A stretch of DNA of 64,000 nt from Klebsiella africana (GTDB taxonomy: Bacteria; Pseudomonadota; Gammaproteobacteria; Enterobacterales; Enterobacteriaceae), in contig NZ_CP084874.1 in assembly GCF_020526085.1 (NCBI RefSeq), forward strand, positions 558,001-622,000, written 5' to 3'. The position numbers and the translations under genes are program-made. The notes under the pieces are model-generated. The model searched no databases and was not told the DNA's origin. It saw only the letters and a program-made list of their open reading frames with translations. Every line of letters starts with the position of its first letter. Position 1 is the first letter of the stretch. Positions 20,236 to 31,505 of this stretch are shown piece after piece.

Positions 20236-21243
20236 TTACCCCAACAATTCCTCTTTCACCTGCATCGCCAAATCAAACGAATGCAGTCGCGCCTGGTGGT
20301 CGAAGATCTGGCCGTTGACCATGATTTCGTCCGCCTCGGTTTCGCGCAGAATCGACTCTAAACCATGACGAACCTTAGCCTTATCGCCGACCAGCGACAT
20401 GCTTAACGCCTGCTGCACGCCGTACTGCTCAGATGCTGACCACAGCTGATGCATATTTTCCACCGGCGGCGGCAGTTGTCCGGTTTCTCCGCGACGCAGC
20501 TTCACAAACGCCTGCTGCATGGAGGTGAAAAGAAACTCCGCATCGCGATTACTATCGGCGGCGATGATATTGATGCATACCATGGCGTACGGTTTTTCCA
20601 GCCGCGCCGAAGGTTTGAAATTGCTGCGATACAAATGCAGGGCCTGGAACAGCATATCCGGCGCGAAATGCGAGGCGAAAGCAAACGGCAGGCCGAGCTG
20701 TGCCGCCAGCTGGGCGCTGTACAGGCTTGAGCCCAGCAGCCACACTGGAATTCGTTCGCCATAGCCGGGAACCGGACGCACGTGCGGGTTCGGATCGCGG
20801 GCGTCAAACCAGTCCACCAGCTCCGCCACGTCGCGTGGGAAGTTATCGACATCGCCGCTCATATGGCGGCGCAGGGCGCGCATGGTCGGCTGATCGCTAC
20901 CTGGCGCGCGGCCAAGGCCGAGATCGATCCGCCCGGGATAAAGGGTGTTCAGGGTGCCGAACTGCTCAGCGATCACCAGCGGAGAGTGGTTGGGTAGCAT
21001 TACGCCGCCGGACCCGAGATGCAGGGTGGTAGTATTGGCGGCGAGATAGCCTATCAGCACCGAAGTCGCCGCGCTGGCAATGCCGACCATATTATGGTGC
21101 TCCGCCAGCCAGTAGCGGTGATAGCCGCGCGATTCCGCCAGCCTGGCGAGATCCAGAGAGTGGGTAAAGGCTTCTTTGGCAGAAGATCCTTGCGGGATCG
21201 GCGCCAGATCGAGCACCGAGAATCGAACAGAGTTGTCAGTCAT
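20236..21243 (-). CDS. yhbW: Luciferase-like flavin monooxygenase YhbW
   Basis: 335-residue member of the bacterial luciferase-like monooxygenase superfamily, expected to use reduced flavin in a TIM barrel. The family segments [10 protein letters not shown] near residue 45 and [13 protein letters not shown] near 78 are clear, and sequence identity with E. coli YhbW is high. Substrate unknown; the yhb neighbours next door make anaerobic ubiquinone but this gene is not known to take part. Starts at ATG 21243 with AAGCCTTT only as a weak upstream signal. Confidence 0.92.
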   Translation of the reverse strand: MTDNSVRFSVLDLAPIPQGSSAKEAFTHSLDLARLAESRGYHRYWLAEHHNMVGIASAATSVLIGYLAANTTTLHLGSGGVMLPNHSPLVIAEQFGTLNTLYPGRIDLGLGRAPGSDQPTMRALRRHMSGDVDNFPRDVAELVDWFDARDPNPHVRPVPGYGERIPVWLLGSSLYSAQLAAQLGLPFAFASHFAPDMLFQALHLYRSNFKPSARLEKPYAMVCINIIAADSNRDAEFLFTSMQQAFVKLRRGETGQLPPPVENMHQLWSASEQYGVQQALSMSLVGDKAKVRHGLESILRETEADEIMVNGQIFDHQARLHSFDLAMQVKEELLG

Positions 21244-21386
21244 AAAGGCTCACTTTGCTACAGCATCGTCATCAGATTGAAGGTCTTCTTCCAGCCTGGC
21301 GCATCCTGGACGCGCCAGCCAGAAAAGCTGCATCTTTAATAATGCATTAAAATATGAACACTGTTGTTAACAAAGTGAGCGGTTTA

Positions 21387-22265
21387 TCAGGGTTGCAGCG
21401 CCAGTCCCGGCAACCGTTTCCAGTAGCCGTTGCAATCGCTATTGCTGGTGAGATCCAGTGGCGCAGCGCCGTTTTCGTTGGCGCGGAAGGCCTCTAGCAT
21501 AGCGAAGGTCTCGTTGCCCATCGGCGACAGGCGCACCATATCCACCAGACCGTGCATGGATGTCAGCTCATTGCCCAGGTTGTAGACATAGCCGCTCATG
21601 GTCTGGATACCGTTGAGCACAAAGACTTGTTGGTTCTCCTGCGATAGCATACTGCGCCCGGTTGGGTACTTGATGCAGCAGGTCTCGCACTCATCCTTTG
21701 GCCTATCTTCCGAGCGGGCGGTAAAGCAGCGTGCAGAATAAGCCAGCGGCAGATGGCCGTAGCTCAGCACTTCGACTTCAAACTGGTTGCGAATACCCAG
21801 CTCTTCGCACTGGGTCAGTAAATTAGCCAGCCAGTCGCGGGAAAGCTCCACCGGCATGCACCAGCGCACCATCCCCTGTTTCAGCAGCAGGCGCAGGGTG
21901 ACGGCGTTGTAGCAGTTCAGCGCATGCCCGGCGACGAACGGCAGCTTGCGTTCGGCGCAGAGGTTCACTACGCCCAAATCGCTGGCTTCAATCAGAAACT
22001 CGCCGTTATCGACATAGCGCTTCAGTTCGCCCAGTTCAGAGGAGGCCTGCACCAGCGCGAGGGTGGAGAGCACCACCTGCTTGCCGCTACCGGCCAGCGC
22101 CTGTGCCATTTCGAGCCAGTCACCGACTTTAGTGGCGCGACGTTTGCTGCACACGGCTTCGCCGAGATAAATAGTGTCGGCGCTACAGTTTGCCGCCTGC
22201 TGGTAAAAATCTTCCAGCGTCTCTTTTGGCCAGTAGTACAGCACCGGCCCTAATGAATATTTCAT
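21387..22265 (-). CDS. ubiV: Ubiquinone biosynthesis protein UbiV
   Basis: UbiV forms a complex with UbiU that carries out the oxygen-independent hydroxylations of ubiquinone synthesis. 292 residues of the peptidase U32-like family. The cysteines that bind the [4Fe-4S] cluster are visible: one near residue 38 (AVCSKRR), one near 175 (ARCFTARSEDR) and two in DECETCCIKYP. The start MKYSLGP (22265) is chosen over an in-frame codon at 22280 on homology. It begins 5 bases after the ubiU stop, so the two are co-transcribed. Confidence 0.95.
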   Translation of the reverse strand: MKYSLGPVLYYWPKETLEDFYQQAANCSADTIYLGEAVCSKRRATKVGDWLEMAQALAGSGKQVVLSTLALVQASSELGELKRYVDNGEFLIEASDLGVVNLCAERKLPFVAGHALNCYNAVTLRLLLKQGMVRWCMPVELSRDWLANLLTQCEELGIRNQFEVEVLSYGHLPLAYSARCFTARSEDRPKDECETCCIKYPTGRSMLSQENQQVFVLNGIQTMSGYVYNLGNELTSMHGLVDMVRLSPMGNETFAMLEAFRANENGAAPLDLTSNSDCNGYWKRLPGLALQP

Positions 22266-22270
22266 GTTTC

Positions 22271-23266
22271 TCACTGCCATTTACGGTGGTAGGCGCCAAG
22301 GGTGGTTTGTGTCCCTTCGGACATTGAGCCAAGGGTTTCCATCCATGCGGATTGCGGCACGAAATTCTGCGGATCGGCTTTGCAGCGATCGATCGCCTGA
22401 CGCCAGACTTTTGCCACCTGGGTAACGTATGCCGGGCTGCGCTGGCGTCCTTCTATTTTCACTGAGGCGATATTGGCGGCCATCAGCTCCGGCAACAGCT
22501 CGAGGGTGTTGAGGCTGGTGGGCTCTTCCAGCGCATGATAGCGCTCGCCGTCGACCAGGTAGCGGCCTTTACACAGCGTCGGATACCCGGCGTTCTCACC
22601 ATCCTGATAGCGATCGATCAGCACTTCGTTGAGGCGCGACTCCAGCCCCTGCGGCGTTTGCTGCCAGCGCACGAAGCGGGCAGGCGAACAGGCGCCAACG
22701 GTATTCGGTGATTCGCCGGTCAGGTAGGAAGAGAGATAGCAGCGGCCTTCCGCCATGATGCACAGGCTGCCGAAGGCAAAGACTTCCAGCGGCACCGGCG
22801 TAGCGCGGGCTAACTGTTTCACCTGGTGAATAGACAGGACGCGTGGCAGCACAACGCGCGCGACGTCGAAGTTGCGATGATAGAAGCGAATCGCTTCTTC
22901 ATTGGTGGCAGAAGCCTGTACCGAAACGTGACGCTCAATATGTGGATAGCGTTCCGCGGCGTACTCCAGCATGGCGATATCGGCCAGGATCAGCGCATCG
23001 GCGCCCAGCTGGGCGGCCATATCCACCGCGCGTTGCCAGCGAGCGTAGCCGTCCGGGTGGGCAAAGGTGTTGATCGCGATATGCAGCTTACGACGGTGCT
23101 GGTGCACAAAGCTGACGGCTTCCTGCAGTTTCTTTTCGGTGAAATTAAGGCCGGCAAAGTGGCGGGCGTTGGTGTCATCTTTCAGCCCGATATAGACGGC
23201 ATCGGCGCCGTTTTCGATGGCCGCCTTTAGCGCCGGAAGGTTACCGGCTGGGCAGAGCAGCTCCAT
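22271..23266 (-). CDS. ubiU: Ubiquinone biosynthesis protein UbiU
   Basis: Partner of UbiV in oxygen-independent ubiquinone hydroxylation. It also carries a [4Fe-4S] cluster. 331 residues, U32 family: N terminus MELLCPAGNLPALKAAI, the SLCIMAEGRCYLS segment near 170, and further cysteines in VGACSPARF and PTLCKGRYL. Starts at ATG 23266 and is divergent from ubiT. In E. coli these genes respond to FNR. Upstream I see only TTGAT half-sites (23350, 23415), not a full FNR box. Confidence 0.95.
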   Translation of the reverse strand: MELLCPAGNLPALKAAIENGADAVYIGLKDDTNARHFAGLNFTEKKLQEAVSFVHQHRRKLHIAINTFAHPDGYARWQRAVDMAAQLGADALILADIAMLEYAAERYPHIERHVSVQASATNEEAIRFYHRNFDVARVVLPRVLSIHQVKQLARATPVPLEVFAFGSLCIMAEGRCYLSSYLTGESPNTVGACSPARFVRWQQTPQGLESRLNEVLIDRYQDGENAGYPTLCKGRYLVDGERYHALEEPTSLNTLELLPELMAANIASVKIEGRQRSPAYVTQVAKVWRQAIDRCKADPQNFVPQSAWMETLGSMSEGTQTTLGAYHRKWQ

Positions 23267-23487
23267 AATTTTTCCTGAAAAATGCGGCCCGTCAGGGACG
23301 CGGATTGGTTAACGAGCAGGGATTTTAGTTAACCTTCTGGTGACAATTTTTGATTTGAGGCAGTTAAAAGTGTATTGGCGGCGCCAATAACTGGCGACCG
23401 TCATCGCGTTTTTGTTGATTTACGCCGCTATGTTGTTTATGTGATATGGCACAATAGCGGAACTATTGCATTCATGGAGTAAAGCTT

Positions 23488-24012
23488 GTGTTGGATAAAC
23501 TGCGTTCCCGGCTGGTCCACTTTGGCCCGTCTTTACTGAGCGTGCCGGTTAAGCTGGCGCCTTTTGCCCTCAAGCGCCAGGTGCTGGAGCAGGTGCTAAG
23601 CTGGCAGTTCCGTCAGGCGCTGGCAGAGGGAGAGCTGGAGTTTCTTGAGGGGCGCTGGTTAAGTATTCATGTGCGTGACATTGGTCTGCTGTGGTATACC
23701 TCGGTAGTCGATGGTCGCCTGGTGGTCAGCCAGCAGGCCGACGCCGACGTCAGCTTCAGCGCCGACGCCAGCGATCTGTTAATGATTGCCGCGCGCAAGC
23801 AGGATCCGGATACGCTATTCTTCCAGCGTCGTCTGGTGATCGAAGGCGATACGGAGCTGGGGCTATATGTAAAAAATTTGATGGACGCCATTGAGCTCGA
23901 GCAGATGCCAAAAGCGCTGCGCGTGATGTTGCTGCAACTGGCGGATTTTGTCGAAGCTGGACTGAAGAGCCCGCAGAAACCTGAACAGACATCGGTAGGT
24001 GAGGCATGCTGA
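23488..24012 (+). CDS. ubiT: Ubiquinone anaerobic biosynthesis accessory factor UbiT
   Basis: UbiT is an SCP2-domain lipid-binding protein needed for ubiquinone synthesis without oxygen, probably by presenting the hydrophobic intermediates. 174 residues. The SCP2 fold covers about 45-140 (VSFSADASDLLMIAARKQDP, then RRLVIEGDTELGL). Divergent from ubiUV across a 221-bp promoter region. Its end overlaps yhbS by 7 bases. ATGGAGTAAAGC provides the ribosome site ahead of an initiating GTG at 23488 (GTGTTGGAT). Confidence 0.95.
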   Translation: MLDKLRSRLVHFGPSLLSVPVKLAPFALKRQVLEQVLSWQFRQALAEGELEFLEGRWLSIHVRDIGLLWYTSVVDGRLVVSQQADADVSFSADASDLLMIAARKQDPDTLFFQRRLVIEGDTELGLYVKNLMDAIELEQMPKALRVMLLQLADFVEAGLKSPQKPEQTSVGEAC

Positions 24013-24495
24013 TTCGAGTGGAGATTGGGATTGATGCACCGGGAATCGACGCATTGCTGCGTCGTACCTTCGGCCGCGATGCCGAAGCGCAGCTGGTGCA
24101 CGATCTGCGTGAAGATGGACTGATCACGCTGGGGGTGGTGGCGACGGATGATGAAGGTCAGGTGATCGGCTACGTTGCCTTCAGCCCGGTGGCGGTGGAA
24201 GGCGAAGAGCTGCAGTGGGTCGGCCTGGCGCCGCTGGCGGTGGATGAACAATACCGTGGCCAGGGCATTGGTCGGCAGCTGGTCTATGAAGGGCTGGATT
24301 CGCTAAATGAGTTTGGTTATGCCGCAGTCGTGACGCTGGGCGATCCGGAATTATACCGTCGCTTTGGCTTTGAGCCGGCCGCACGCTTCGATCTACGCTG
24401 CCGCTGGCCGGACAGCGCGGAGGCATTCCAGGTTCACCGTCTGGCGGATGACGCTCTCGAAGGCGTTCACGGCCAGGTAGAGTACAGCGATCACT

Positions 24496-24509
<14 letters not shown>
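24006..24509 (+). CDS. yhbS: GNAT-family N-acetyltransferase YhbS
   Basis: 167-residue GNAT acetyltransferase. The acetyl-CoA-binding motif A is [23 protein letters not shown], with the pyrophosphate loop QYRGQGIG near residues 83-90; motif B follows ([18 protein letters not shown]). The acceptor is unknown. Starts at ATG 24006 with AGGTGAGG upstream and overlaps ubiT, so it is co-transcribed. The 3' end overlaps the convergent yhbQ by 14 bases. Confidence 0.93.
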
Positions 24510-25776
<1,267 letters not shown>

Positions 25777-25904
25777 GCTGCCTCCGCTATCTGGATGGTC
25801 AATGAGGTAATTCCGTGATGATGGTGGATACTTACCTTGTAAGGTATTAAGCCTGGAACATGAGCCCGAAAGTGCAAGGCGGAGAATTCTGTAAAGGAGA
25901 ATCA

Positions 25905-26552
25905 ATGAGTCAGGTATTATTGACCGGCGCGACCGGGTTAGTTGTCGGTCACTTACTCCGGCTGCTGCAGAATGAGCCGAGCATCAGGACCATTGCTGCG
26001 CCGACGCGTCGCCCACTGGCGCCGGCGGAAGGGGTTTTTAATCCGCACGATCCCCAGTTGACCGATGCCCTGGCGCAGGTGGTTGATCCGGTGGATATCG
26101 TTTTCTGCTGTCTGGGAACGACGCGCCGGGAGGCCGGGAGCAAAGAGGCCTTTGTCCATGCTGACTACACGCTGGTGGTTGATACCGCGCTGACCGGCAG
26201 ACGGCTGGGGGCGCAACATATGCTGGTGGTTAGCGCGATGGGCGCCAACGCCCACTCGCCGTTTTTCTACAATCGGGTGAAGGGGGAAATGGAGGCGGCG
26301 CTGATTGAGCAGAACTGGCCGCGGCTGACCATTGCCAGGCCTTCTATGCTGTCAGGCGAGCGGGAAAAAAAGCGGGCCAATGAGACCTTACTCGCACCGC
26401 TGTTCCGGCTGCTGCCAGGAAACTGGAAAGCTATCGCGGCCCGCGATGTGGCGATCGCCCTGCTGGCGGAGGCGCTGTCGCCCACCCACGAAGGGGTGCG
26501 AATTCTCACATCATCCGAACTTCGGGAACGCGCCGCGCGGCAGGCTGAATAG
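25905..26552 (+). CDS. yraR: YraR, NAD(P)-binding Rossmann-fold protein
   Basis: 215-residue short-chain-dehydrogenase-like protein of the HTATIP2-related group. The N-terminal Rossmann motif reads [11 protein letters not shown]: Gly8 and Gly11 are kept but residue 14 is Val where E. coli YraR has Gly (GATGLVGGH). YNRVKGEME in the middle is the catalytic Tyr-x-x-x-Lys segment. Function unknown. Start ATG 25905 has an AAAGGAGA ribosome site. Divergent from yhbO. Confidence 0.9.
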   Translation: MSQVLLTGATGLVVGHLLRLLQNEPSIRTIAAPTRRPLAPAEGVFNPHDPQLTDALAQVVDPVDIVFCCLGTTRREAGSKEAFVHADYTLVVDTALTGRRLGAQHMLVVSAMGANAHSPFFYNRVKGEMEAALIEQNWPRLTIARPSMLSGEREKKRANETLLAPLFRLLPGNWKAIAARDVAIALLAEALSPTHEGVRILTSSELRERAARQAE

Positions 26553-26627
26553 CGGTTTGCAAACGCAGGCTTCCGGCGTAGTATTCACGGCTTCAATTCA
26601 TATCCACATTTCTTGCTGGGGAATGCT

Positions 26628-27668
26628 ATGGCTGGTCAGTCTTCATCTCAGGCGGCGTCACCATTTCAATGGTGGAAACCCGCACTTTTCTTTCTCGTCG
26701 TCATTGTTGGCCTGTGGTTTGTCAAATGGCAGCCCTACTACGGGAAAGCCTTCACCGCTGCGGAAACCCACAGTATCGGTAAATCCATTCTCGTTCAGGC
26801 CGACGCTAACCCGTTGAAGGCGGCGTGGGACTACGCGATGGTTTACTTCCTTGCCGTCTGGAAAGCGGCGGTGCTCGGCGTGCTGCTCGGGTCGTTGATT
26901 CAGGTACTGATCCCGCGCGACTGGCTGCTGCGTACGCTTGGGCAATCACGGTTTCAGGGTACGCTGCTGGGGACGATTTTCTCGCTGCCGGGCATGATGT
27001 GTACCTGTTGCGCTGCCCCGGTTGCGGCCGGGATGCGCAAACAGCAGGTGTCGATGGGTGGGGCGCTGGCGTTCTGGATGGGCAACCCGCTGCTCAACCC
27101 GGCGACGCTGGTGTTTATGGGGTTTGTTCTGGGCTGGCAGTTTGCGCTGATTCGTCTGGTGGCGGGCCTGGCGACGGTGCTGATTGTCGCAACGCTGGTG
27201 CAGAAATGGGTGAAAGAGGCGGCGACGCAGCCGGTAGCGGTGCCTGCTGCACAGTCGGAAGCGACTCAGGGCGGCTTCTTTAGCCGCTGGTTGCGGGCGC
27301 TGTGGACGCTGTTCTGGAACACGATCCCGGTCTATATCCTTGCGGTACTGGTGCTGGGGGCGGCGCGCGTCTGGCTGTTCCCGCACGCCGATGGCGTGGT
27401 GAATAATACGTTGTTCTGGGTCATCGCGATGGCGATCGCCGGTTGCCTGTTTGTGATCCCTACCGCGGCGGAAATTCCGATTGTGCAGACAATGATGCTG
27501 GCGGGGATGGGAATAGCGCCAGCGCTGGCGCTGCTCATCACTCTGCCTGCGGTGAGCGTGCCGTCGCTGATTATGCTGCGTAAAGCCTTCCCGGCCAAAG
27601 CGCTGTGGTTAACTGGCGGGCTGGTGGCATTATGCGGGGCGATCGTTGGCGCGCTGGCGCTGGTGTAG
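26628..27668 (+). CDS. yraQ: Permease YraQ (DUF318 / ArsP-like)
   Basis: 346-residue inner-membrane protein with about eight hydrophobic segments. The cytosolic-facing motif SLPGMMCTCCAAPVAAGMRKQ repeats as the family's Cys-rich and Gly-rich signature, and VIPTAAEIPIV is its counterpart in the second half. It belongs to the DUF318 permease group that includes organoarsenical exporter ArsP. Substrate unknown here. ATG 26628 has a GGGGA ribosome site, preferred to TTG 26613. Confidence 0.88.
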   Translation: MAGQSSSQAASPFQWWKPALFFLVVIVGLWFVKWQPYYGKAFTAAETHSIGKSILVQADANPLKAAWDYAMVYFLAVWKAAVLGVLLGSLIQVLIPRDWLLRTLGQSRFQGTLLGTIFSLPGMMCTCCAAPVAAGMRKQQVSMGGALAFWMGNPLLNPATLVFMGFVLGWQFALIRLVAGLATVLIVATLVQKWVKEAATQPVAVPAAQSEATQGGFFSRWLRALWTLFWNTIPVYILAVLVLGAARVWLFPHADGVVNNTLFWVIAMAIAGCLFVIPTAAEIPIVQTMMLAGMGIAPALALLITLPAVSVPSLIMLRKAFPAKALWLTGGLVALCGAIVGALALV

Positions 27669-27700
27669 TTTGCCGTAAACGTATGGATAGCCGGATTGGT

Positions 27701-27781
27701 TGCCGGGCGGCGGCTATGCCTTACCCGGCACGCAACGGACAGGGGACGGTAGCCCGGCTAAGCGCAGTGCCAGCCGGGAGA
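27701..27781. repeat. Pair of REP palindromes (BIME) between convergent yraQ and dolP
   Basis: First unit TGCCGGGCGGCGGCTATGCC...CCCGGCA (27701-27730); second, AGCCCGGCTAAGC...CAGCCGGGAG (27751-27780). The pairing of two such units with a short spacer after convergent stops is typical of enterobacterial BIMEs. Confidence 0.7.
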
Positions 27782-27789
27782 CTGCAGGT

Positions 27790-28365
27790 TTATTTGATGT
27801 AGGTAAAGGCGGTGGTCACCCGGGACACGCCGCTCACCCGGCTGGCAATATCCGCTGCCGCCCGGCCTTCACGATCGGTCACCAGCCCCATCAGGAAGAC
27901 TTCGCTGTTTTCCGTGGTCACTTTCACGTTCGACGATTTGACCTGATCGGTGCTCAGGAGCTGCGAACGTACCTTGGTGGTGATCCAGGTATCAGATGAG
28001 GCGGTACCTAAACCAATCGGCTGGCCCTGGCGCACTTCATTAAACACTTCCGTGGTCCCTTCCACACCCATGGCGATTTGCTTGGCGCGGGCAGAGAGGT
28101 CTGGCGTCGGCGACTGACCGGTTAGCAGGACTTTGCCCTGATAAGCGGTAACGTTGATGCGGGCCTGTTTCTTAATCTGTTCATCTTTCGACAAGGCGCT
28201 ATTGACACGCAGTTCCAGGGTGCTGTCATCGACCTGGGTTCCCACCGTACGCGGGTCCGTTGCGGCTTTGGTGCCGACAGCTGCCGTGCCGACTACCGCG
28301 GCGGCAACGCAGCCCTGCAGCAGTAGTGCTGAAAGCAGGATGGCGAGGGGCGAGAGAGCCTTCAT
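27790..28365 (-). CDS. dolP: Outer-membrane lipoprotein DolP (YraP)
   Basis: 191 residues. Lipobox LQGC with Cys19. Two BON domains (about 45-112 and 122-190), including DSTLELRVNSALSKDEQI and DSWITTKVRSQLLSTDQ-type helices, bind anionic phospholipid. In E. coli it localises to the division site, supports amidase activation and the BAM complex, and belongs to the sigma-E regulon. Downstream of diaA with 9 bases between. Confidence 0.95.
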   Translation of the reverse strand: MKALSPLAILLSALLLQGCVAAAVVGTAAVGTKAATDPRTVGTQVDDSTLELRVNSALSKDEQIKKQARINVTAYQGKVLLTGQSPTPDLSARAKQIAMGVEGTTEVFNEVRQGQPIGLGTASSDTWITTKVRSQLLSTDQVKSSNVKVTTENSEVFLMGLVTDREGRAAADIASRVSGVSRVTTAFTYIK

Positions 28366-28374
28366 GTGTTCTCC

Positions 28375-28965
28375 TTAATCGTCCTGGTGTGGAAAAAGGG
28401 TGTTATCTATCAAATCGCACAGACAGTTGACGGTTAGCATATGCATCTCCTGAATACGCGCGCTGCGATGGGAGGGGATGCGGATTTCGACATCCTGCTG
28501 ACCTAAGAGGCCAGCCAGCTCACCGCCGTCATAGCCGGTTAACGCGACGATGGTCATGTCGCGGGTCACAGCGGCTTCCACCGCTTTGACAATATCCCGG
28601 CTGTTACCGCGTGTGGAGATCGCCAACAGCACATCGCCGGTGTGTCCCAGGGCGCGCACCTGCTTGGCGTAGATCTCGTCATGCAGGCGATCGTTAGCGA
28701 TGGCAGTTAAGACCACATTATCGGTATTTAGTGCAATGGCAGGTAAACCAGGGCGTTCCGTTTCAAAACGATTAATCATGCTGGCAGCAAAATGCTGTGC
28801 GTTGGCGGCGGAGGTGCCATTACCACAACAGAGGATTTTGTTGCCGTTGAGCAGGGACTGCACGAGCGTCATCGCCGCCCGGGAGATGGCGTCCGGGAGG
28901 GCTTCCGCTGCGGCAATTTGGGTTTGAATGCTTTCGGTAAAGCAGGCTTTGATTCTGTCGAGCAC
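28375..28965 (-). CDS. diaA: DnaA initiator-associating protein DiaA
   Basis: DiaA binds DnaA as a tetramer and promotes ordered DnaA assembly at oriC. 196 residues, SIS-domain fold with [15 protein letters not shown] near residue 50 and [11 protein letters not shown] near 110. Start GTG 28965 (LDRIKACF) with AGGGA five bases upstream, as in E. coli; the frame stays open to 29001. Lies between yraN and dolP, probably one transcript. Confidence 0.95.
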   Translation of the reverse strand: MLDRIKACFTESIQTQIAAAEALPDAISRAAMTLVQSLLNGNKILCCGNGTSAANAQHFAASMINRFETERPGLPAIALNTDNVVLTAIANDRLHDEIYAKQVRALGHTGDVLLAISTRGNSRDIVKAVEAAVTRDMTIVALTGYDGGELAGLLGQQDVEIRIPSHRSARIQEMHMLTVNCLCDLIDNTLFPHQDD

Positions 28966-28990
28966 GGGATCCCTTACTTCTGGTATTACG

Positions 28991-29377
28991 CTATTCGCCA
29001 AAGGCGTTTTTTAGCCATTGGATGTCGTTTCCGGTGAAGGCTACCACATCGAAACGGCAATCCACAGTCTCAAAGCTCCCATTCTGTCGGCAGAGCCACA
29101 AACGGGCGGCTTTAAGGAGGCGTTGTTGTTTTTGCGGGGTGACGCTGGCCGCCGCGTCACCGTACCGGGCGCTGCGGCGGTAGCGCACCTCGACAAAGAC
29201 GGTGACGGCGCCGTCGCGCATGATGAGGTCAATTTCGCCGCCACGCTCGCGGGCGTTGGCGGCGATAAAACGCAGGCCCTGGCCTTCCAGCCAGCGGCGA
29301 GCCCGGTTTTCCCAGGCATCGCCGGTCTGTTTACTTAGTTGGCCGGGACGATTTGTCCCTGCTGGTACTTGAGCCAT
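28991..29377 (-). CDS. yraN: YraN, UPF0102 endonuclease-like protein
   Basis: 128 residues of the UPF0102 family, a Holliday-junction-resolvase-like restriction-endonuclease fold. The catalytic motif is visible as GGEIDLIM...FVEVRYR, near residues 47-70. Function unproven. The start ATG 29377 lies 43 bases inside the end of lpoA, in a different frame, so translation is probably coupled. Confidence 0.92.
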   Translation of the reverse strand: MAQVPAGTNRPGQLSKQTGDAWENRARRWLEGQGLRFIAANARERGGEIDLIMRDGAVTVFVEVRYRRSARYGDAAASVTPQKQQRLLKAARLWLCRQNGSFETVDCRFDVVAFTGNDIQWLKNAFGE

Positions 29378-31443
29378 GACAGTTTCCTGGTAATCACGCA
29401 GTCCTGAGTCGCCGTTAGATCGCCGGTATTCCCGTTTAGCTCGAAGCCCGGCGTTTGGCGCATTTGCGTGAAGTGGTTTGCCAGCGACCAGGCGTCAGCG
29501 CCCATCGCATACAGACGCGCCAGCGAGTAGTCATTGCGTACCGCAGACAGCGCCTGCTGCATCAGCGCCGGGTTGCTGCCAGCCAGCATCGGGATTTCGC
29601 TATACTGCAGGCCTTCCATCTCCAGACGGAAATCCGGGCCTGCGGTGCCCTGTGCGCTGCGTGAGCTGGCGTACAGGGTGACATTGCTCTGGCTCCCATT
29701 GCGCATGGCGATCATCGGTTTGATATAGGCAATCTGTTCCGGGGTGGCGAGGATATAGGCCGCATCGACGCTGCCGCCGCTGCTCACCGGCATCTCATCC
29801 GCACTGCCGAGGATGCTGTTCTGCGCTGATGGCAGGGTGGAGACCGGGGTGCCGCTCAGCGCAATGCCGCCGCCGCCGTTCACGCCGGCGCGCAGCTCAG
29901 CCGTGGATCCAAAACGCTGCTGCAGGACGCTGGCGCCGCCCAGCTTCAGCCACTCGTCGGCGAAGGCGCTAACCACACGATCGCCCAGCGCGCCGCGCGG
30001 AACTAGCAGCAGCGGCGTCTGTTTGCCCTGTTGGTGGATATGTCGGGCAGCGTCACGCGCTTCGTCTTCCGGAGAAAGCGCGAAATAGCAGAGGTTAGCG
30101 CGGCTTTCGACTTTTTCCGGCTGGTTGAGGGCCAGCACATTGAGCGGCGTGTTGCTCTTGATAACCTCTTCAACGTTTTCTTTCAGCAGCGGCCCAACCA
30201 CCAGGGTGGCGCCATCCTGCTGCGCCTGGGCGAGCAGCTGGCTTATCGGTTGGCTGGTGGTGTCGTAAATCTTCAGCTCTGCAGAAGGGTTGGCGGCGGT
30301 GGCGACCACGGGCTGCGGCTGTGCGGCCGGCGCGGTAACCGGTTGGGTGGCCGGGGAAGAGGTGGTCTGCGGCGTGGTGGAGGCTACCGGCGCCTGGGCT
30401 GCCGGTTCCGCGGCAGGCGCTGCCTGGTCTTGTGTCGGGGCCTGCACCGGATCAGCGCGGCTTCCGGTGGCGGTAAGATCGCTGATTTCTGCCTGCGACG
30501 GACTCACCACATCATCATTACCGGAGACATTCGCCGCCTGGGCGACCTGGGCGGGAACCGCGCTGCCCGTGACCGACGGCGCGCCATTTTTGGCGGCTTC
30601 AAAACCCTGCTGGATAGTACGGCCGAAGATCGACGCCTGACCGTTTAGCGGCAGAAAAAGCGCAATCTTATTGGTGGACGCGGGCTTATAGTTTTGCATG
30701 TTCGCCAGCGCCGTCGGCAGCATTTTGGCGCCTGGGTTTTGCGGGTAGCGCGTCTGCCAGTCTTTAACGCCCGCTTTCAGCAGGGTCGGATCGTTGCGGT
30801 TGTCAAACCACATCCGCTGTAGATCCAGCCAGCCCTGCAGCGTATTTTCATCGGCGTTGATCACCAGCGCATTGGCCTGATCCTGGGTCATCGTGGTTAA
30901 TGCTTGCCAGGTCGCGTCGATATTTTGCTGACGCTGTTTGGCATCGCTCAGCAGCGGCTGCTGGGCAATTAATGCGCGCAGCAGGGTCAGCGATGGTTTG
31001 CCCTGGCTGGCATTGATTTGCGCCTGCCAGTAGCGCGCCTGCTGTGGCGGCTCCATGCTTGCCGGGTCGAGTTTAGATAGCAGAGTCCGGGCGCCTTGAT
31101 AATCGTTTTGCGCCAGCTTCACTTCCACCGCCAGCAGCGACTGTTCACGGGCCTGGGTGCTGTTCAGGTTCGACGGCAGCTGGTTAAACAGGTCGATGGC
31201 CTGCTGCTTCTTCCCTTCCTGCAGCAGTGCACGAATGGCGAGTAATTGCCAGTTGGTCTTGCTATCATTCGTGCTTTGCTGCATCTGCTGTAAGTAGAAA
31301 CTGGAGTTGGCCTGCGACGTACCCTGCATGAACGCCGTACTTTGATCCTGCGTGTGGGTGCCGCAGCCAGCAAAAAGAAGCGTCGCCAGCAATACAGGCA
31401 GACAGCGCGCGGGCTTAGAACGAAGAAATGTTGACGGTACCAT
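29335..31443 (-). CDS. lpoA: Penicillin-binding protein activator LpoA
   Basis: LpoA is the outer-membrane lipoprotein that activates PBP1A from across the periplasm. 702 residues. Lipobox FAGC with Cys27. N-terminal TPR-like region (about 30-255) and C-terminal domain of periplasmic-binding-protein fold. A Pro/Ala/Gln/Thr-rich segment at about 320-390 (including [17 protein letters not shown]) interrupts the C-terminal domain and makes the protein longer than E. coli LpoA (678). Divergent from rsmI with only 62 bases between. Confidence 0.95.
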   Translation of the reverse strand: MVPSTFLRSKPARCLPVLLATLLFAGCGTHTQDQSTAFMQGTSQANSSFYLQQMQQSTNDSKTNWQLLAIRALLQEGKKQQAIDLFNQLPSNLNSTQAREQSLLAVEVKLAQNDYQGARTLLSKLDPASMEPPQQARYWQAQINASQGKPSLTLLRALIAQQPLLSDAKQRQQNIDATWQALTTMTQDQANALVINADENTLQGWLDLQRMWFDNRNDPTLLKAGVKDWQTRYPQNPGAKMLPTALANMQNYKPASTNKIALFLPLNGQASIFGRTIQQGFEAAKNGAPSVTGSAVPAQVAQAANVSGNDDVVSPSQAEISDLTATGSRADPVQAPTQDQAAPAAEPAAQAPVASTTPQTTSSPATQPVTAPAAQPQPVVATAANPSAELKIYDTTSQPISQLLAQAQQDGATLVVGPLLKENVEEVIKSNTPLNVLALNQPEKVESRANLCYFALSPEDEARDAARHIHQQGKQTPLLLVPRGALGDRVVSAFADEWLKLGGASVLQQRFGSTAELRAGVNGGGGIALSGTPVSTLPSAQNSILGSADEMPVSSGGSVDAAYILATPEQIAYIKPMIAMRNGSQSNVTLYASSRSAQGTAGPDFRLEMEGLQYSEIPMLAGSNPALMQQALSAVRNDYSLARLYAMGADAWSLANHFTQMRQTPGFELNGNTGDLTATQDCVITRKLSWLKYQQGQIVPAN

Positions 31444-31505
31444 AAGTGTCCAGTGATATTTTTTGGCTCAATGCTCAATATTAAATCGGCAATACGGACG
31501 AGACA

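Noticed and set aside
23350..23419. TTGAT half-sites in the ubiU/ubiT gap as an FNR box
   Set aside because: Neither is followed by ATCAA at the right spacing. FNR control is known in E. coli but I cannot show a site.
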